A program made the translations under genes and the position numbers. A stretch of 14,056 nucleotides of DNA from Ruminococcaceae bacterium UBA1734 (GTDB lineage Bacteria > Bacillota > Clostridia > Oscillospirales > Acutalibacteraceae), in NCBI GenBank assembly GCA_002315765.1, contig DCIE01000007.1, positions 57,392 through 71,447 on the forward strand. Reading direction: 5' to 3'. Position 1 is the stretch's first letter, and each line of letters opens with the position of its first letter. Positions 7,434 through 14,047 of this stretch are shown piece by piece. The notes beneath the pieces were generated by a model. That model was not told where the DNA came from. It made no database searches and saw nothing but the letters and a program-made list of their open reading frames with translations.

Positions 7434-10064
7434 ATGAGCAAGGAACTTGCAAAGCAATACGACCCTAAAGAGGTTGAGGACCGTATTTATAAAATGTGGC
7501 TTGATGGAAAATATTTTCACGCCAAGAGAGAAGAAGGAAAGGAAACATACACCATTGTAATCCCACCACCGAACATTACAGGACAGTTACACATGGGACA
7601 TGCCCTCGATAACACACTTCAGGATATTTTGATTAGATTTAAGAGAATGCAGGGTTTTGACACTCTTTGGGTTCCGGGAACCGACCATGCTTCAATTGCA
7701 ACCGAGGCAAAAATTGTTGAAGCTATGCGCAAAGAGGGCATCACCAAGGAAGATATAGGCAGAGAAGGATTTTTGGAGAGAGCTTGGGATTGGAAGGCTA
7801 AATTCGGCGGAAGAATTATTGAGCAACTTAAAAAGATGGGCTCTTCCTGCGACTGGGACCGAGAGAGATTTACTCTTGACGAGGGTTGCAACAAAGCCGT
7901 TAATGAAGTTTTTGTTAAGCTATACGAAAAGGGACTTATTTACAGAGGCGAAAGAATTATCAACTGGTGTCCTCATTGTTTGACATCAATTTCCGATGCC
8001 GAGGTTGAATACGAGGAACAGGCAGGACATTTTTGGCACCTTCGCTATCCCTTTAAGGATGGCTCGGGATATTTGGAACTTGCCACAACAAGACCGGAAA
8101 CCCTTTTAGGCGATACTGCTGTTGCAGTAAATCCAAATGATGAAAGATATAAGGATATTGTGGGTAAAACCCTTATTTTGCCTATTGTTCACCGTGAAAT
8201 TCCGGTTGTTGCCGATGACTATGTTGAAACAGATTTCGGTACCGGTGTTGTTAAAATCACTCCGGCACATGACCCGAATGACTTTGAGGTTGGACTTCGT
8301 CATAATTTAGAGGTAATAAATGTACTTACACCGGATGCAAAGATTGTTGAGGATTATCCGAAGTATGCCGGAATGGATAGATACGAAGCAAGAAAGGCTA
8401 TTGTTGCCGACTTGGAGGCTGAAGGAGCTCTTGTTAAAATTGAGGACTACACCCATAATGTAGGAACCTGCTATCGTTGCGGAACAACCGTTGAGCCTCG
8501 TGTTTCAAAACAGTGGTTTGTTAAAATGAAACCCTTGGCTGAACCTGCTATTGATGCTGTTAAGAAGGGCGATACAAAGTTTGTACCCCAAAGATTTGAA
8601 AAGATTTATTTCCATTGGCTTGAGAATATAAGAGACTGGTGTATTTCCCGTCAGCTTTGGTGGGGCCATAGAATACCCGCTTGGTACTGCGAGGATTGCG
8701 GAGAAATCATTGTTTCAAAAGAAACCCCTGCAAAATGTACAAAGTGCGGTAGTGAGCATTTAGTACAGGACCCGGATACTCTTGATACATGGTTTTCATC
8801 AGCCTTGTGGCCATTCTCAACCTTGGGTTGGCCGGAGGAAACCGAGGACTTTAAGCATTACTATCCTACAAATACCCTTGTAACAGGTTATGATATTATT
8901 CCGTTCTGGGTTATGAGAATGATGTTCTCAGGTCTTGAACAAACAGGTAGGGTTCCTTTTGATACGGTTCTTATCCACGGACTTGTAAGAGACAGTCAGG
9001 GTAGAAAAATGTCAAAATCCTTAGGAAACGGTGTTGACCCGCTTGAGGTTATTGACAAGTTCGGTGCCGATGCACTTAGATTTTCTCTTGCAACCGGAAA
9101 CAGCCCCGGAAACGATATGCGTTACATTGAAGAAAGGGTTGAGGCAAGTCGTAATTTTGCCAATAAGTTGTGGAATGCCGCAAGATTTATACTTATGAAT
9201 CTTGAATCTGACGAGATTGTTCCTCTTGTACCGAGCAATTTTGCCCTTGAGGATAAATGGATTATTTCCAAATTTAACACCCTTTGTAAAGATGTAACCG
9301 AAAATCTTGATAAGTTTGAACTGGGTATGGCTGTAGGAAAGCTTTATGACTTTACCTGGGATGTGTTCTGCGATTGGTATATCGAAATTTGCAAAGCCCG
9401 TCTAAACGGTGAAGATACCGGAGCAAAAGATACCGCAAGAAGTGTACTTATATATGTATTTAGTGGAATTTTAGGACTTCTCCATCCGTTTATGCCGTTT
9501 ATCACCGAGGAAATTTGGCAATCAATTCCTCACGAGGGAGAGGCACTGATGATAACAAAATTCCCTGAATATAAAAGTGAATTTGCCTTTAGCAATGATG
9601 AGACCGAGTTTGAAAAGATAATGGCAGTTATTAAGGCAATCAGAAATCGCAGAGCCGAAATGAATGTTCCCCCATCAAAGAAAGCAAAGGTTTGTATTCA
9701 AACATCATTTAAAGACACATTTATGTCGGGAAGCTCATATATTTGCCGTTTGGCTTACGCTTCGGATGTTGTTGTAGGTGATGAGTTTGAAGCCGAAGGT
9801 GCCGTTCGTGTTGTAACCGACTGCGCTACGGTTTATATGCCGATGAAAGAACTTGTTGATGTTACTGCCGAAATAGAAAGACTTAACAAGGATATGGAAA
9901 AGGCCATTGTAGATAAGGAGTTTTTCGAGAAAAAACTTAATAATCAAGGCTTTATGGCAAAGGCTCCGGAAAATGTTGTAGAACAGCAAAAACAAGGACT
10001 TAAAAAGGCACTTGATAAGATTAAGATTATCCAAGACAGTATTAACGAACTTAAGAATATGTAA
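7434..10064 (+). CDS. valS: Valine--tRNA ligase
   Basis: This 876-residue class I aminoacyl-tRNA synthetase charges tRNA-Val with valine in the cytoplasm. The start at 7434 follows GGAGG (7422-7426) with a 7-base spacer. The Rossmann catalytic core has PPPNITGQLHMGHALDN (HIGH-type motif HMGH, residues 53-56) and GRKMSKSLGNG (KMSKS, residues 525-529). The inserted editing domain that hydrolyses mischarged threonyl-tRNA shows TTRPETLLGDTAVAVNP and GTGVVKITPAHDPND. Cysteine pairs WCPHC, CYRCG, CEDCG and CTKCG fit zinc-knuckle segments. The anticodon-binding domain includes WDVFCDWYIEICKARL and LLHPFMPFITEEIW, and the protein ends in the charged coiled-coil arm that is typical of bacterial ValRS (about residues 808-874). 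Length is normal for the family. It precedes folC, the order found in Bacillus and many Firmicutes. Confidence 0.98.
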   Translation: MSKELAKQYDPKEVEDRIYKMWLDGKYFHAKREEGKETYTIVIPPPNITGQLHMGHALDNTLQDILIRFKRMQGFDTLWVPGTDHASIATEAKIVEAMRKEGITKEDIGREGFLERAWDWKAKFGGRIIEQLKKMGSSCDWDRERFTLDEGCNKAVNEVFVKLYEKGLIYRGERIINWCPHCLTSISDAEVEYEEQAGHFWHLRYPFKDGSGYLELATTRPETLLGDTAVAVNPNDERYKDIVGKTLILPIVHREIPVVADDYVETDFGTGVVKITPAHDPNDFEVGLRHNLEVINVLTPDAKIVEDYPKYAGMDRYEARKAIVADLEAEGALVKIEDYTHNVGTCYRCGTTVEPRVSKQWFVKMKPLAEPAIDAVKKGDTKFVPQRFEKIYFHWLENIRDWCISRQLWWGHRIPAWYCEDCGEIIVSKETPAKCTKCGSEHLVQDPDTLDTWFSSALWPFSTLGWPEETEDFKHYYPTNTLVTGYDIIPFWVMRMMFSGLEQTGRVPFDTVLIHGLVRDSQGRKMSKSLGNGVDPLEVIDKFGADALRFSLATGNSPGNDMRYIEERVEASRNFANKLWNAARFILMNLESDEIVPLVPSNFALEDKWIISKFNTLCKDVTENLDKFELGMAVGKLYDFTWDVFCDWYIEICKARLNGEDTGAKDTARSVLIYVFSGILGLLHPFMPFITEEIWQSIPHEGEALMITKFPEYKSEFAFSNDETEFEKIMAVIKAIRNRRAEMNVPPSKKAKVCIQTSFKDTFMSGSSYICRLAYASDVVVGDEFEAEGAVRVVTDCATVYMPMKELVDVTAEIERLNKDMEKAIVDKEFFEKKLNNQGFMAKAPENVVEQQKQGLKKALDKIKIIQDSINELKNM

Positions 10065-10070
10065 AGCAGC

Positions 10071-10095
10071 TACCGACCGATTTTTTCGGTCGGTA
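10071..10095. terminator. Perfect 10-bp stem-loop between valS and folC
   Basis: TACCGACCGA (10071-10080) pairs perfectly with TCGGTCGGTA (10086-10095) around a TTTTT loop, four to six bases after the valS stop. It resembles an intrinsic terminator, but only ATTTG follows, so termination would be weak. It could instead be an mRNA-stabilising or processing stem between the two cistrons. Confidence 0.5.
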
Positions 10096-10131
10096 ATTTG
10101 CAAGGTGTATTAATTTAAACGGTGAAGTATT

Positions 10132-11340
10132 ATGACTTATGACGAAACTCTCAATTATATACATTCCTTGGGGAAATTCAGATATAGTGCAGGTCTCGAA
10201 AGAATAAATAAGGTTTGCCAATTGTTGGGAAATCCCCAAAACGATATAAAGTGTATTCATATTGCAGGAACAAACGGCAAAGGCTCGGTGGCAAAATTTT
10301 GTGCCGAAATTTTGAAAACGGCAGGTTATAAAACCGGACTGTTTATTTCTCCTTTTGTGGTGGATTTTAAAGAAAGAATACAGATTAATAACGAGTATAT
10401 AAGTGAGAATGATTTAATCGAACTTTCTGAAACTGTTAAGGAAACCAAGGTGGAGCTTAATGAGTTTGAGTTTATAACTGCCGTATCTTTGCTTTACTTT
10501 AGAAAAGAAAAGGTGGATTTTGCCGTGATGGAAACAGGGCTCGGCGGACGGCTTGATGCTACAAATGTGTTAAGTAATGTGCTTTGCAGTACCATAACAA
10601 AAATCGGTCTTGACCATACGGCGATTTTAGGCGATACAATTAGGGAGATAACGGCCGAAAAATGCGGAATAATTAAGAAAAATAGACCTGTCGTAACGGT
10701 TTGCAATCAGGAAAGGGACGCATTAAGTTTTATAAGCGGATATACAGATAATTTAATAATCCCCGAATTTCCTAAGATATTAAATTCCGATTTAGAGGGC
10801 AATAGATTTTTGTATAGGGGAGAAATCTTTGAAACATCTTTGATAGGTGTTCATCAAGCCTATAATGCCGTTACGGCAATAGAAACAATTAAAGCTTCGC
10901 AAATTGATGTTGATGAAAATACAATAAAGATTGCAATTAAAAATGCTGTTTTTCCGGGTAGACTCGAAATTGTAAAGCAAAATCCTACGATTATTTTAGA
11001 CGGAGCCCATAATCCCGATGGTGCAAATGCTTTGACAGAATTTTTAAAAAAGCAGGGTGATTTAACAATTATCCTTGCTATGATGAAGGATAAAAACTAC
11101 GAGGAGTACTTAAAAATCATTTTGAAATACGCAAAAAGGTGTATTGTAACCGAAATTGATAATAACAGGTGTATGAAAGCGGAGGATTTATCCTCGGTTG
11201 CGGGTAAATATTCGCAAAATACCGAATGTATCAAGGATTTAGATGAAGCAATTGAAAAATCCAAAGAATACGGTGATACGGTTTTGATTACAGGTTCGCT
11301 TTACCTTGTTAGCGCCGCAAGAAAAATATTTAAAAAGTAA
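10132..11340 (+). CDS. folC: Folylpolyglutamate synthase / dihydrofolate synthase
   Basis: This 402-residue ATP-dependent Mur-ligase-family enzyme adds glutamate to folates, and in many bacteria also to dihydropteroate. The P-loop is HIAGTNGKGSVAKF (GTNGKGS, residues 46-52). It is followed by the folate-binding loop region GLFISPFVVDFKERIQIN, the ETGLGGRLDATN motif around residues 134-146 that binds magnesium and nucleotide, GLDHTAILGDTIREIT, and FPGRLEI and LDGAHNPDGANAL in the C-terminal domain. ITGSLYLVSAAR closes the protein. Length is near the usual 400-430 residues. The start at 10132 is supported by a modest GGTGA at 10121-10125. The gene lies 67 bases after valS, in the conserved valS-folC arrangement. 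Whether it is bifunctional cannot be told from sequence reading alone. Confidence 0.95.
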   Translation: MTYDETLNYIHSLGKFRYSAGLERINKVCQLLGNPQNDIKCIHIAGTNGKGSVAKFCAEILKTAGYKTGLFISPFVVDFKERIQINNEYISENDLIELSETVKETKVELNEFEFITAVSLLYFRKEKVDFAVMETGLGGRLDATNVLSNVLCSTITKIGLDHTAILGDTIREITAEKCGIIKKNRPVVTVCNQERDALSFISGYTDNLIIPEFPKILNSDLEGNRFLYRGEIFETSLIGVHQAYNAVTAIETIKASQIDVDENTIKIAIKNAVFPGRLEIVKQNPTIILDGAHNPDGANALTEFLKKQGDLTIILAMMKDKNYEEYLKIILKYAKRCIVTEIDNNRCMKAEDLSSVAGKYSQNTECIKDLDEAIEKSKEYGDTVLITGSLYLVSAARKIFKK

Positions 11341-11373
11341 TAATTTACGACAACTCAATATGACAGTTTTTTT

Positions 11374-11425
11374 AAGGACAAACCCTTATTATATATATAT
11401 GTAAGGGCTTGTCCTTATTTTATTT
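11374..11425 (+). terminator. Intrinsic terminator or attenuator between folC and spoIIAA
   Basis: AAGGACAA (11374-11381) pairs with TTGTCCTT (11409-11416) and CCCTTA (11383-11388) pairs with TAAGGG (11402-11407). This gives 14 pairs with one A-C mismatch and an A/T-only loop of 13 bases, followed by the U-rich ATTTTATTTT. It would end the valS-folC transcript. It finishes only about six bases before the spoIIAA ribosome binding site, so the sporulation operon must be transcribed through it. Confidence 0.8.
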
Positions 11426-11442
11426 TGGTTAGGAGGGAAAAT

Positions 11443-11766
11443 ATGTCGGTTGAAATATGTGTTAAAGGCGAAGTGTTGACTGCAAGACTGCAGGGAGAAA
11501 TAGACCACCATACAGCGGTTGGTATGCGACGGGACATAGATAGTGCCTGTGAGCTTAATATGCCGAGTCTTGTAATACTCGATTTTGAAAATGTAAACTT
11601 TATGGATAGTTCGGGAATAGGTCTTGTAATGGGAAGATATAAAAAACTATCTAAAACCGGTGCATCACTTCATATAAGCGGAACAAATCCTTATATATAT
11701 AAGGTGATGAAACTTTCGGGACTCGAAAGAATAGTCAAACTTGACAGCATTGATAATACAAAATAG
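11443..11766 (+). CDS. spoIIAA: Anti-sigma F factor antagonist SpoIIAA
   Basis: This 107-residue STAS-domain protein releases sigma F by binding its anti-sigma factor in the forespore. The ATG at 11443 follows a strong AGGAGGG (11431-11437) with a 5-base spacer; an in-frame TTG at 11425 lies upstream of that site and is rejected. The fold signature is clear: an N-terminal strand pair with LTARLQGEIDHHTA, LVILDFENVNFMDSSGIGLV and a C-terminal helix with VMKLSGLERIVKL. In MDSSGIG, Ser56 corresponds to the serine that SpoIIAB phosphorylates in Bacillus (Ser58), which is family knowledge. It is the first gene of the three-gene operon. Length matches the family. No promoter was identified in the short gap before it. 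Confidence 0.95.
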   Translation: MSVEICVKGEVLTARLQGEIDHHTAVGMRRDIDSACELNMPSLVILDFENVNFMDSSGIGLVMGRYKKLSKTGASLHISGTNPYIYKVMKLSGLERIVKLDSIDNTK

Positions 11767-11777
11767 AAATGGTGATT
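11765..11777 (+). repeat. 13-base Shine-Dalgarno context repeat, copy 1 (spoIIAB)
   Basis: AGAAATGGTGATT contains the GGTGAT that serves as the spoIIAB ribosome binding site, four bases before its ATG. The identical 13-mer precedes the glycosyltransferase ATG at 12998-13010. The segment 12954-12965 is its exact reverse complement over 12 bases. Confidence 0.75.
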
Positions 11778-11781
11778 TTTT

Positions 11782-12213
11782 ATGAACAACTCCTTTAATA
11801 TGACGGTGCTTTCCCGTTCAAATAATGAAAGCTTTGCAAGAACGGTGGTTTCGGCTTTTACCATGTCATTAGACCCAACCGTAGAGGAAATAAGCGATAT
11901 TAAAACAGCCGTATCCGAAGCAGTTACAAACTGTATAGTGCACGGATATAAGGATACAATCGGGAAAATATACATATCCTGCGAAATCAAGGACAATACT
12001 CTCAAAATAAAAATACGGGATAAGGGTGTGGGCATTGAAAATATAAATAAGGCAATGGAACCTCTTTTTACCACCGCCGGAGAGGAAAGAGCCGGACTCG
12101 GTTTTGCGGTAATGCAAAGTTTTATGGATAATGTAAAGGTCCGTTCAAAACTCGGTAAAGGTACAACCATTACCATGATAAAAAATATTTCGGTTAGATA
12201 TGGCTGTAAATAA
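11782..12213 (+). CDS. spoIIAB: Anti-sigma F factor and serine kinase SpoIIAB
   Basis: This 143-residue GHKL-fold protein binds and holds sigma F before asymmetric division and phosphorylates SpoIIAA. The N box SEAVTNCIVHGY carries Glu46 and Asn50, at the same positions as in Bacillus SpoIIAB. The G1 box is RDKGVGI (residues 79-85) and the lid and G2 box is RAGLGFAVMQSFMD (103-116), followed by KLGKGTTITM. The start at 11782 is 15 bases after the spoIIAA stop with GGTGAT as ribosome binding site. The gene overlaps sigF by 14 bases, which links translation of the anti-sigma factor to that of its target. A histidine-kinase-like anti-sigma B (RsbW) is the alternative, but the operon partners decide for SpoIIAB. 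Confidence 0.96.
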   Translation: MNNSFNMTVLSRSNNESFARTVVSAFTMSLDPTVEEISDIKTAVSEAVTNCIVHGYKDTIGKIYISCEIKDNTLKIKIRDKGVGIENINKAMEPLFTTAGEERAGLGFAVMQSFMDNVKVRSKLGKGTTITMIKNISVRYGCK

Positions 12214-12865
12214 TACTGCCGAGCAAGAGAAACTTGTAACCGAAAACTTAAAGCTTGTTACGGCACTTTGTAAAAGATTTTTAGGAAAAGGAATTGAATT
12301 TGATGACCTTTACGGAGCAGGATGCGAAGGACTTGTAAAGGCATCAAGGGGCTTTGATAAATCAAGAGGCCTTATGTTTTCAACCTATGCAGTGCCGGTA
12401 ATTTTAGGAGAAATAAAAAGGCTGTTCAGAGATGGCGGCGAGGTTAAGGTGTCAAGAAGTGTTCGGGAACTTTATTTAAGAGCAACAAGAGAAAAACAAA
12501 GGCTTGAAAGTTTATTATTAAGAGATGTTACCTTAGGTGAGATTGCAAAAAGCCTAAACGAGCCTACCGAAAATGTCATAGAAGCATTTTGTTCTTGCAA
12601 AGCCACCGTTTCTCTAACCCTTAACGAGGATTCAGGAGAGGAAAACGACATAGCACAGGAAAGCAAAGAAGAAGAAATCAATAACAGAATAACAATAGAT
12701 ATGGCACTTTCAAAGCTCAGCGAAAAAGAAGAAAAAATAATAAGATATAGATATTTTAATTTTTTAACCCAATCCGAAACGGCAAAAAAACTTTCCATGA
12801 CACAGGTGGGGGTTTCAAGAGCAGAAAAAGTCGCATTAATAAAACTCAGAAAATATATCGCATAG
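12200..12865 (+). CDS. sigF: RNA polymerase forespore sigma factor F
   Basis: This 221-residue sigma-70-family factor directs early forespore transcription. The ATG at 12200 lies inside the end of spoIIAB; no strong Shine-Dalgarno sequence is seen, in keeping with translational coupling. Region 2 has EFDDLYGAGCEGLVKASRGF and LMFSTYAVPVILGEIKRLFR followed by VKVSRSVREL, the wording typical of sigma F and sigma G. Region 3 has VTLGEIAKSLNEPTENVIEA, and region 4 has LSEKEEKIIRYRYF and a helix-turn-helix with LTQSETAKKLSMTQVGVSRA. It is shorter than the roughly 250 residues of Bacillus sigma F, mainly at the N-terminus and in the linker. Sigma G is the only serious alternative and is made unlikely by the spoIIAA-spoIIAB context. 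The following gene is not a spoVA gene, unlike in Bacillus. Confidence 0.96.
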   Translation: MAVNNTAEQEKLVTENLKLVTALCKRFLGKGIEFDDLYGAGCEGLVKASRGFDKSRGLMFSTYAVPVILGEIKRLFRDGGEVKVSRSVRELYLRATREKQRLESLLLRDVTLGEIAKSLNEPTENVIEAFCSCKATVSLTLNEDSGEENDIAQESKEEEINNRITIDMALSKLSEKEEKIIRYRYFNFLTQSETAKKLSMTQVGVSRAEKVALIKLRKYIA

Positions 12866-12875
12866 AGGAAGTATT

Positions 12876-12949
12876 GCGTGAAAAATCACGCTGAAAAATA
12901 AAGGCACCTGTTTCTCGCCTTTTTAGAGGCAACCGAAACAGATGCGAGA
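12876..12949 (+). promoter_or_regulatory. Structured RNA region with alternative stem-loops, unknown class
   Basis: Between the sigF stop and the terminator, several stems can form. GCGTGA (12876-12881) pairs with TCACGC (12886-12891) around AAAA. AAAGGC (12900-12905) pairs with GCCTTT (12917-12922). CTGTTTC (12908-12914) pairs with GAAACAG (12935-12941), enclosing GCCT (12917-12920) with AGGC (12927-12930). TCTCGC (12913-12918) pairs with GCGAGA (12944-12949). The second stem excludes the third, and the fourth competes or could form a pseudoknot. I do not recognise the consensus of any named riboswitch in it. Confidence 0.45.
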
Positions 12950-12953
12950 TAAT

Positions 12954-12984
12954 AATCACCATTTCAGTGATTTTTTATTGTATT
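12954..12984 (+). terminator. Intrinsic terminator of the spoIIA operon
   Basis: AATCAC (12954-12959) pairs with GTGATT (12967-12972) around a 7-base loop, and a T-rich tract (12971-12984) follows. The stem is only six pairs, so it may be conditional. Its 5' strand is shared with the 17-base inverted repeat. Confidence 0.65.
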
Positions 12985-12997
12985 TTGCGCCTTAGAA

Positions 12998-13010
12998 AGA
13001 AATGGTGATT
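12998..13010 (+). repeat. 13-base Shine-Dalgarno context repeat, copy 2 (glycosyltransferase)
   Basis: AGAAATGGTGATT is identical to 11765-11777 in front of spoIIAB. Here it supplies the ribosome binding site of the glycosyltransferase, three bases before its ATG. All but the first base lies within the right arm of the 17-base inverted repeat. Confidence 0.75.
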
Positions 13011-13013
13011 ATT

Positions 13014-13970
13014 ATGAATCCTATTTTATATATTGTAGTACCCTGCTTCAACGAAGAAAAAGTTTTGCCCATAACGGCCCCTTTTTTTCTTGATAAAATC
13101 GAAGAACTTGTGGGCTGTAATAAAATCTCCCATAATAGTAGGGTGCTTTTTGTAGATGATGGAAGCAGGGACACTACTTGGAATATAATTTCATCTATGG
13201 CAAGGGACTACCCTCAAATATTAGGTGTTAAGCTTCTTGGTAATAGCGGAACAAAAAATGCTATTAATGCAGGCTTTGACTATGTTAAGGAAAAATGCGA
13301 CTGTGTAATATCGGTGCACTGCGACGGTCAAGACGATATAAATGTAATAGACAAAATGATAGAGGAATATGTTAAGGGCTTTAAAGTTGTTTTGGCGGTA
13401 GCAAGTAAAAATTGCGATAAAAACCCTTTTATAGAAAAAGTATCAAAACAATGTTTCAAATTTAAACGGTGTTTCGGCTCGGAAAAAGTTTACAATCATT
13501 TTGATTATAAATTGCTTTCAAGCGAAGTGTTGAAATGGATTGATAGGTGCGATAAGGGAACCTTGCCCATAGAACAAGCAATAGATGAAATGGGGATTAC
13601 CTGCTCAAGAGTGGCATATCAAAGACACAAAAGGATAAATTCACAAAGCAAAACAACGAAAAAACAAAAAAACATATCTGCCTTTAATAACTTTTTTTCT
13701 ATGACACATAGGCCTTTACATATTATTACTCTATCGGGATTTGCGTTTTTAATATTATCGGTTATGGTATTTCTAAGCTTTTGTGTAATATCAATGGCGG
13801 GGATAAAGGTACAAAAGTGGGGTATGATATTAAATTCGGTTTGTTTTTTTGAGGCAGTGCAAATAATATTTATCGGAATAATCGGAGAGTATGTGAGTGA
13901 AATTTTAAAAAGGAATATAAAAGGCCCTAAGTTCATTATTGAAGAAATAACGGAAAACACCGAAAAATAG
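13014..13970 (+). CDS. Membrane-anchored family 2 glycosyltransferase, diverged
   Basis: This 318-residue protein resembles bacterial polyprenyl-phosphate glycosyltransferases (GtrB and dolichol-phosphate-mannose-synthase type), which load a sugar onto a lipid carrier at the inner membrane face. The start at 13014 is preferred because GGTGAT precedes it; an in-frame ATG at 13002 overlaps that site. Visible landmarks: IVVPCFNEEKVLPI at the N-terminus, RVLFVDDGSRDTTW (VDDGS, 47-51), GNSGTKNAINAG (77-88), HCDGQDDINVID (102-113), VYNHFDYKLLSSE, and two hydrophobic segments near 236-262 and 270-293 ending GEYVSEILKR. Several usually firm positions are altered: LSRNxGH is LLGNSGT, DADLQDD is HCDGQDD, and the GESKY segment reads NSQSKTT. 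The fold is clear, but substrate and activity are uncertain. It lies behind sigF across a structured leader, so expression may depend on readthrough from the sporulation operon. Confidence 0.85.
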   Translation: MNPILYIVVPCFNEEKVLPITAPFFLDKIEELVGCNKISHNSRVLFVDDGSRDTTWNIISSMARDYPQILGVKLLGNSGTKNAINAGFDYVKEKCDCVISVHCDGQDDINVIDKMIEEYVKGFKVVLAVASKNCDKNPFIEKVSKQCFKFKRCFGSEKVYNHFDYKLLSSEVLKWIDRCDKGTLPIEQAIDEMGITCSRVAYQRHKRINSQSKTTKKQKNISAFNNFFSMTHRPLHIITLSGFAFLILSVMVFLSFCVISMAGIKVQKWGMILNSVCFFEAVQIIFIGIIGEYVSEILKRNIKGPKFIIEEITENTEK

Positions 13971-14003
13971 TGGGTTTTTCCTATGCATATACACAAGATA
14001 TTG

Positions 14004-14047
14004 TGGTTGCAAAAAAAATTAAAAATTTCTTAAAAAAAGTGTTGACA
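14004..14047 (+). promoter_or_regulatory. A/T-rich UP-like tract and TTGACA box at the right edge
   Basis: A-tracts around 14011-14038 lead into a perfect TTGACA at 14042-14047. This is the layout of strong clostridial promoters, often of stable-RNA genes. The -10 box and the gene lie outside the window, so the assignment is tentative. Confidence 0.4.

Larger units (their letters stand above)
12949..13015 (+). repeat. Perfect 17-base inverted repeat sequestering the glycosyltransferase ribosome binding site
   Basis: The left arm ATAATAATCACCATTTC (12949-12965) is the exact reverse complement of GAAATGGTGATTATTAT (12999-13015), separated by 33 bases. The right arm includes the Shine-Dalgarno GGTGAT and the first two bases of the start codon at 13014. 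The left arm also contains the 5' strand of the terminator stem, so the terminator hairpin and the sequestering hairpin exclude each other. Confidence 0.85.

Noticed and set aside
13002..13013. ATG at 13002 as start of the glycosyltransferase
   Set aside because: It overlaps the GGTGAT Shine-Dalgarno sequence used by the ATG at 13014, and conserved family sequence starts at the later codon.
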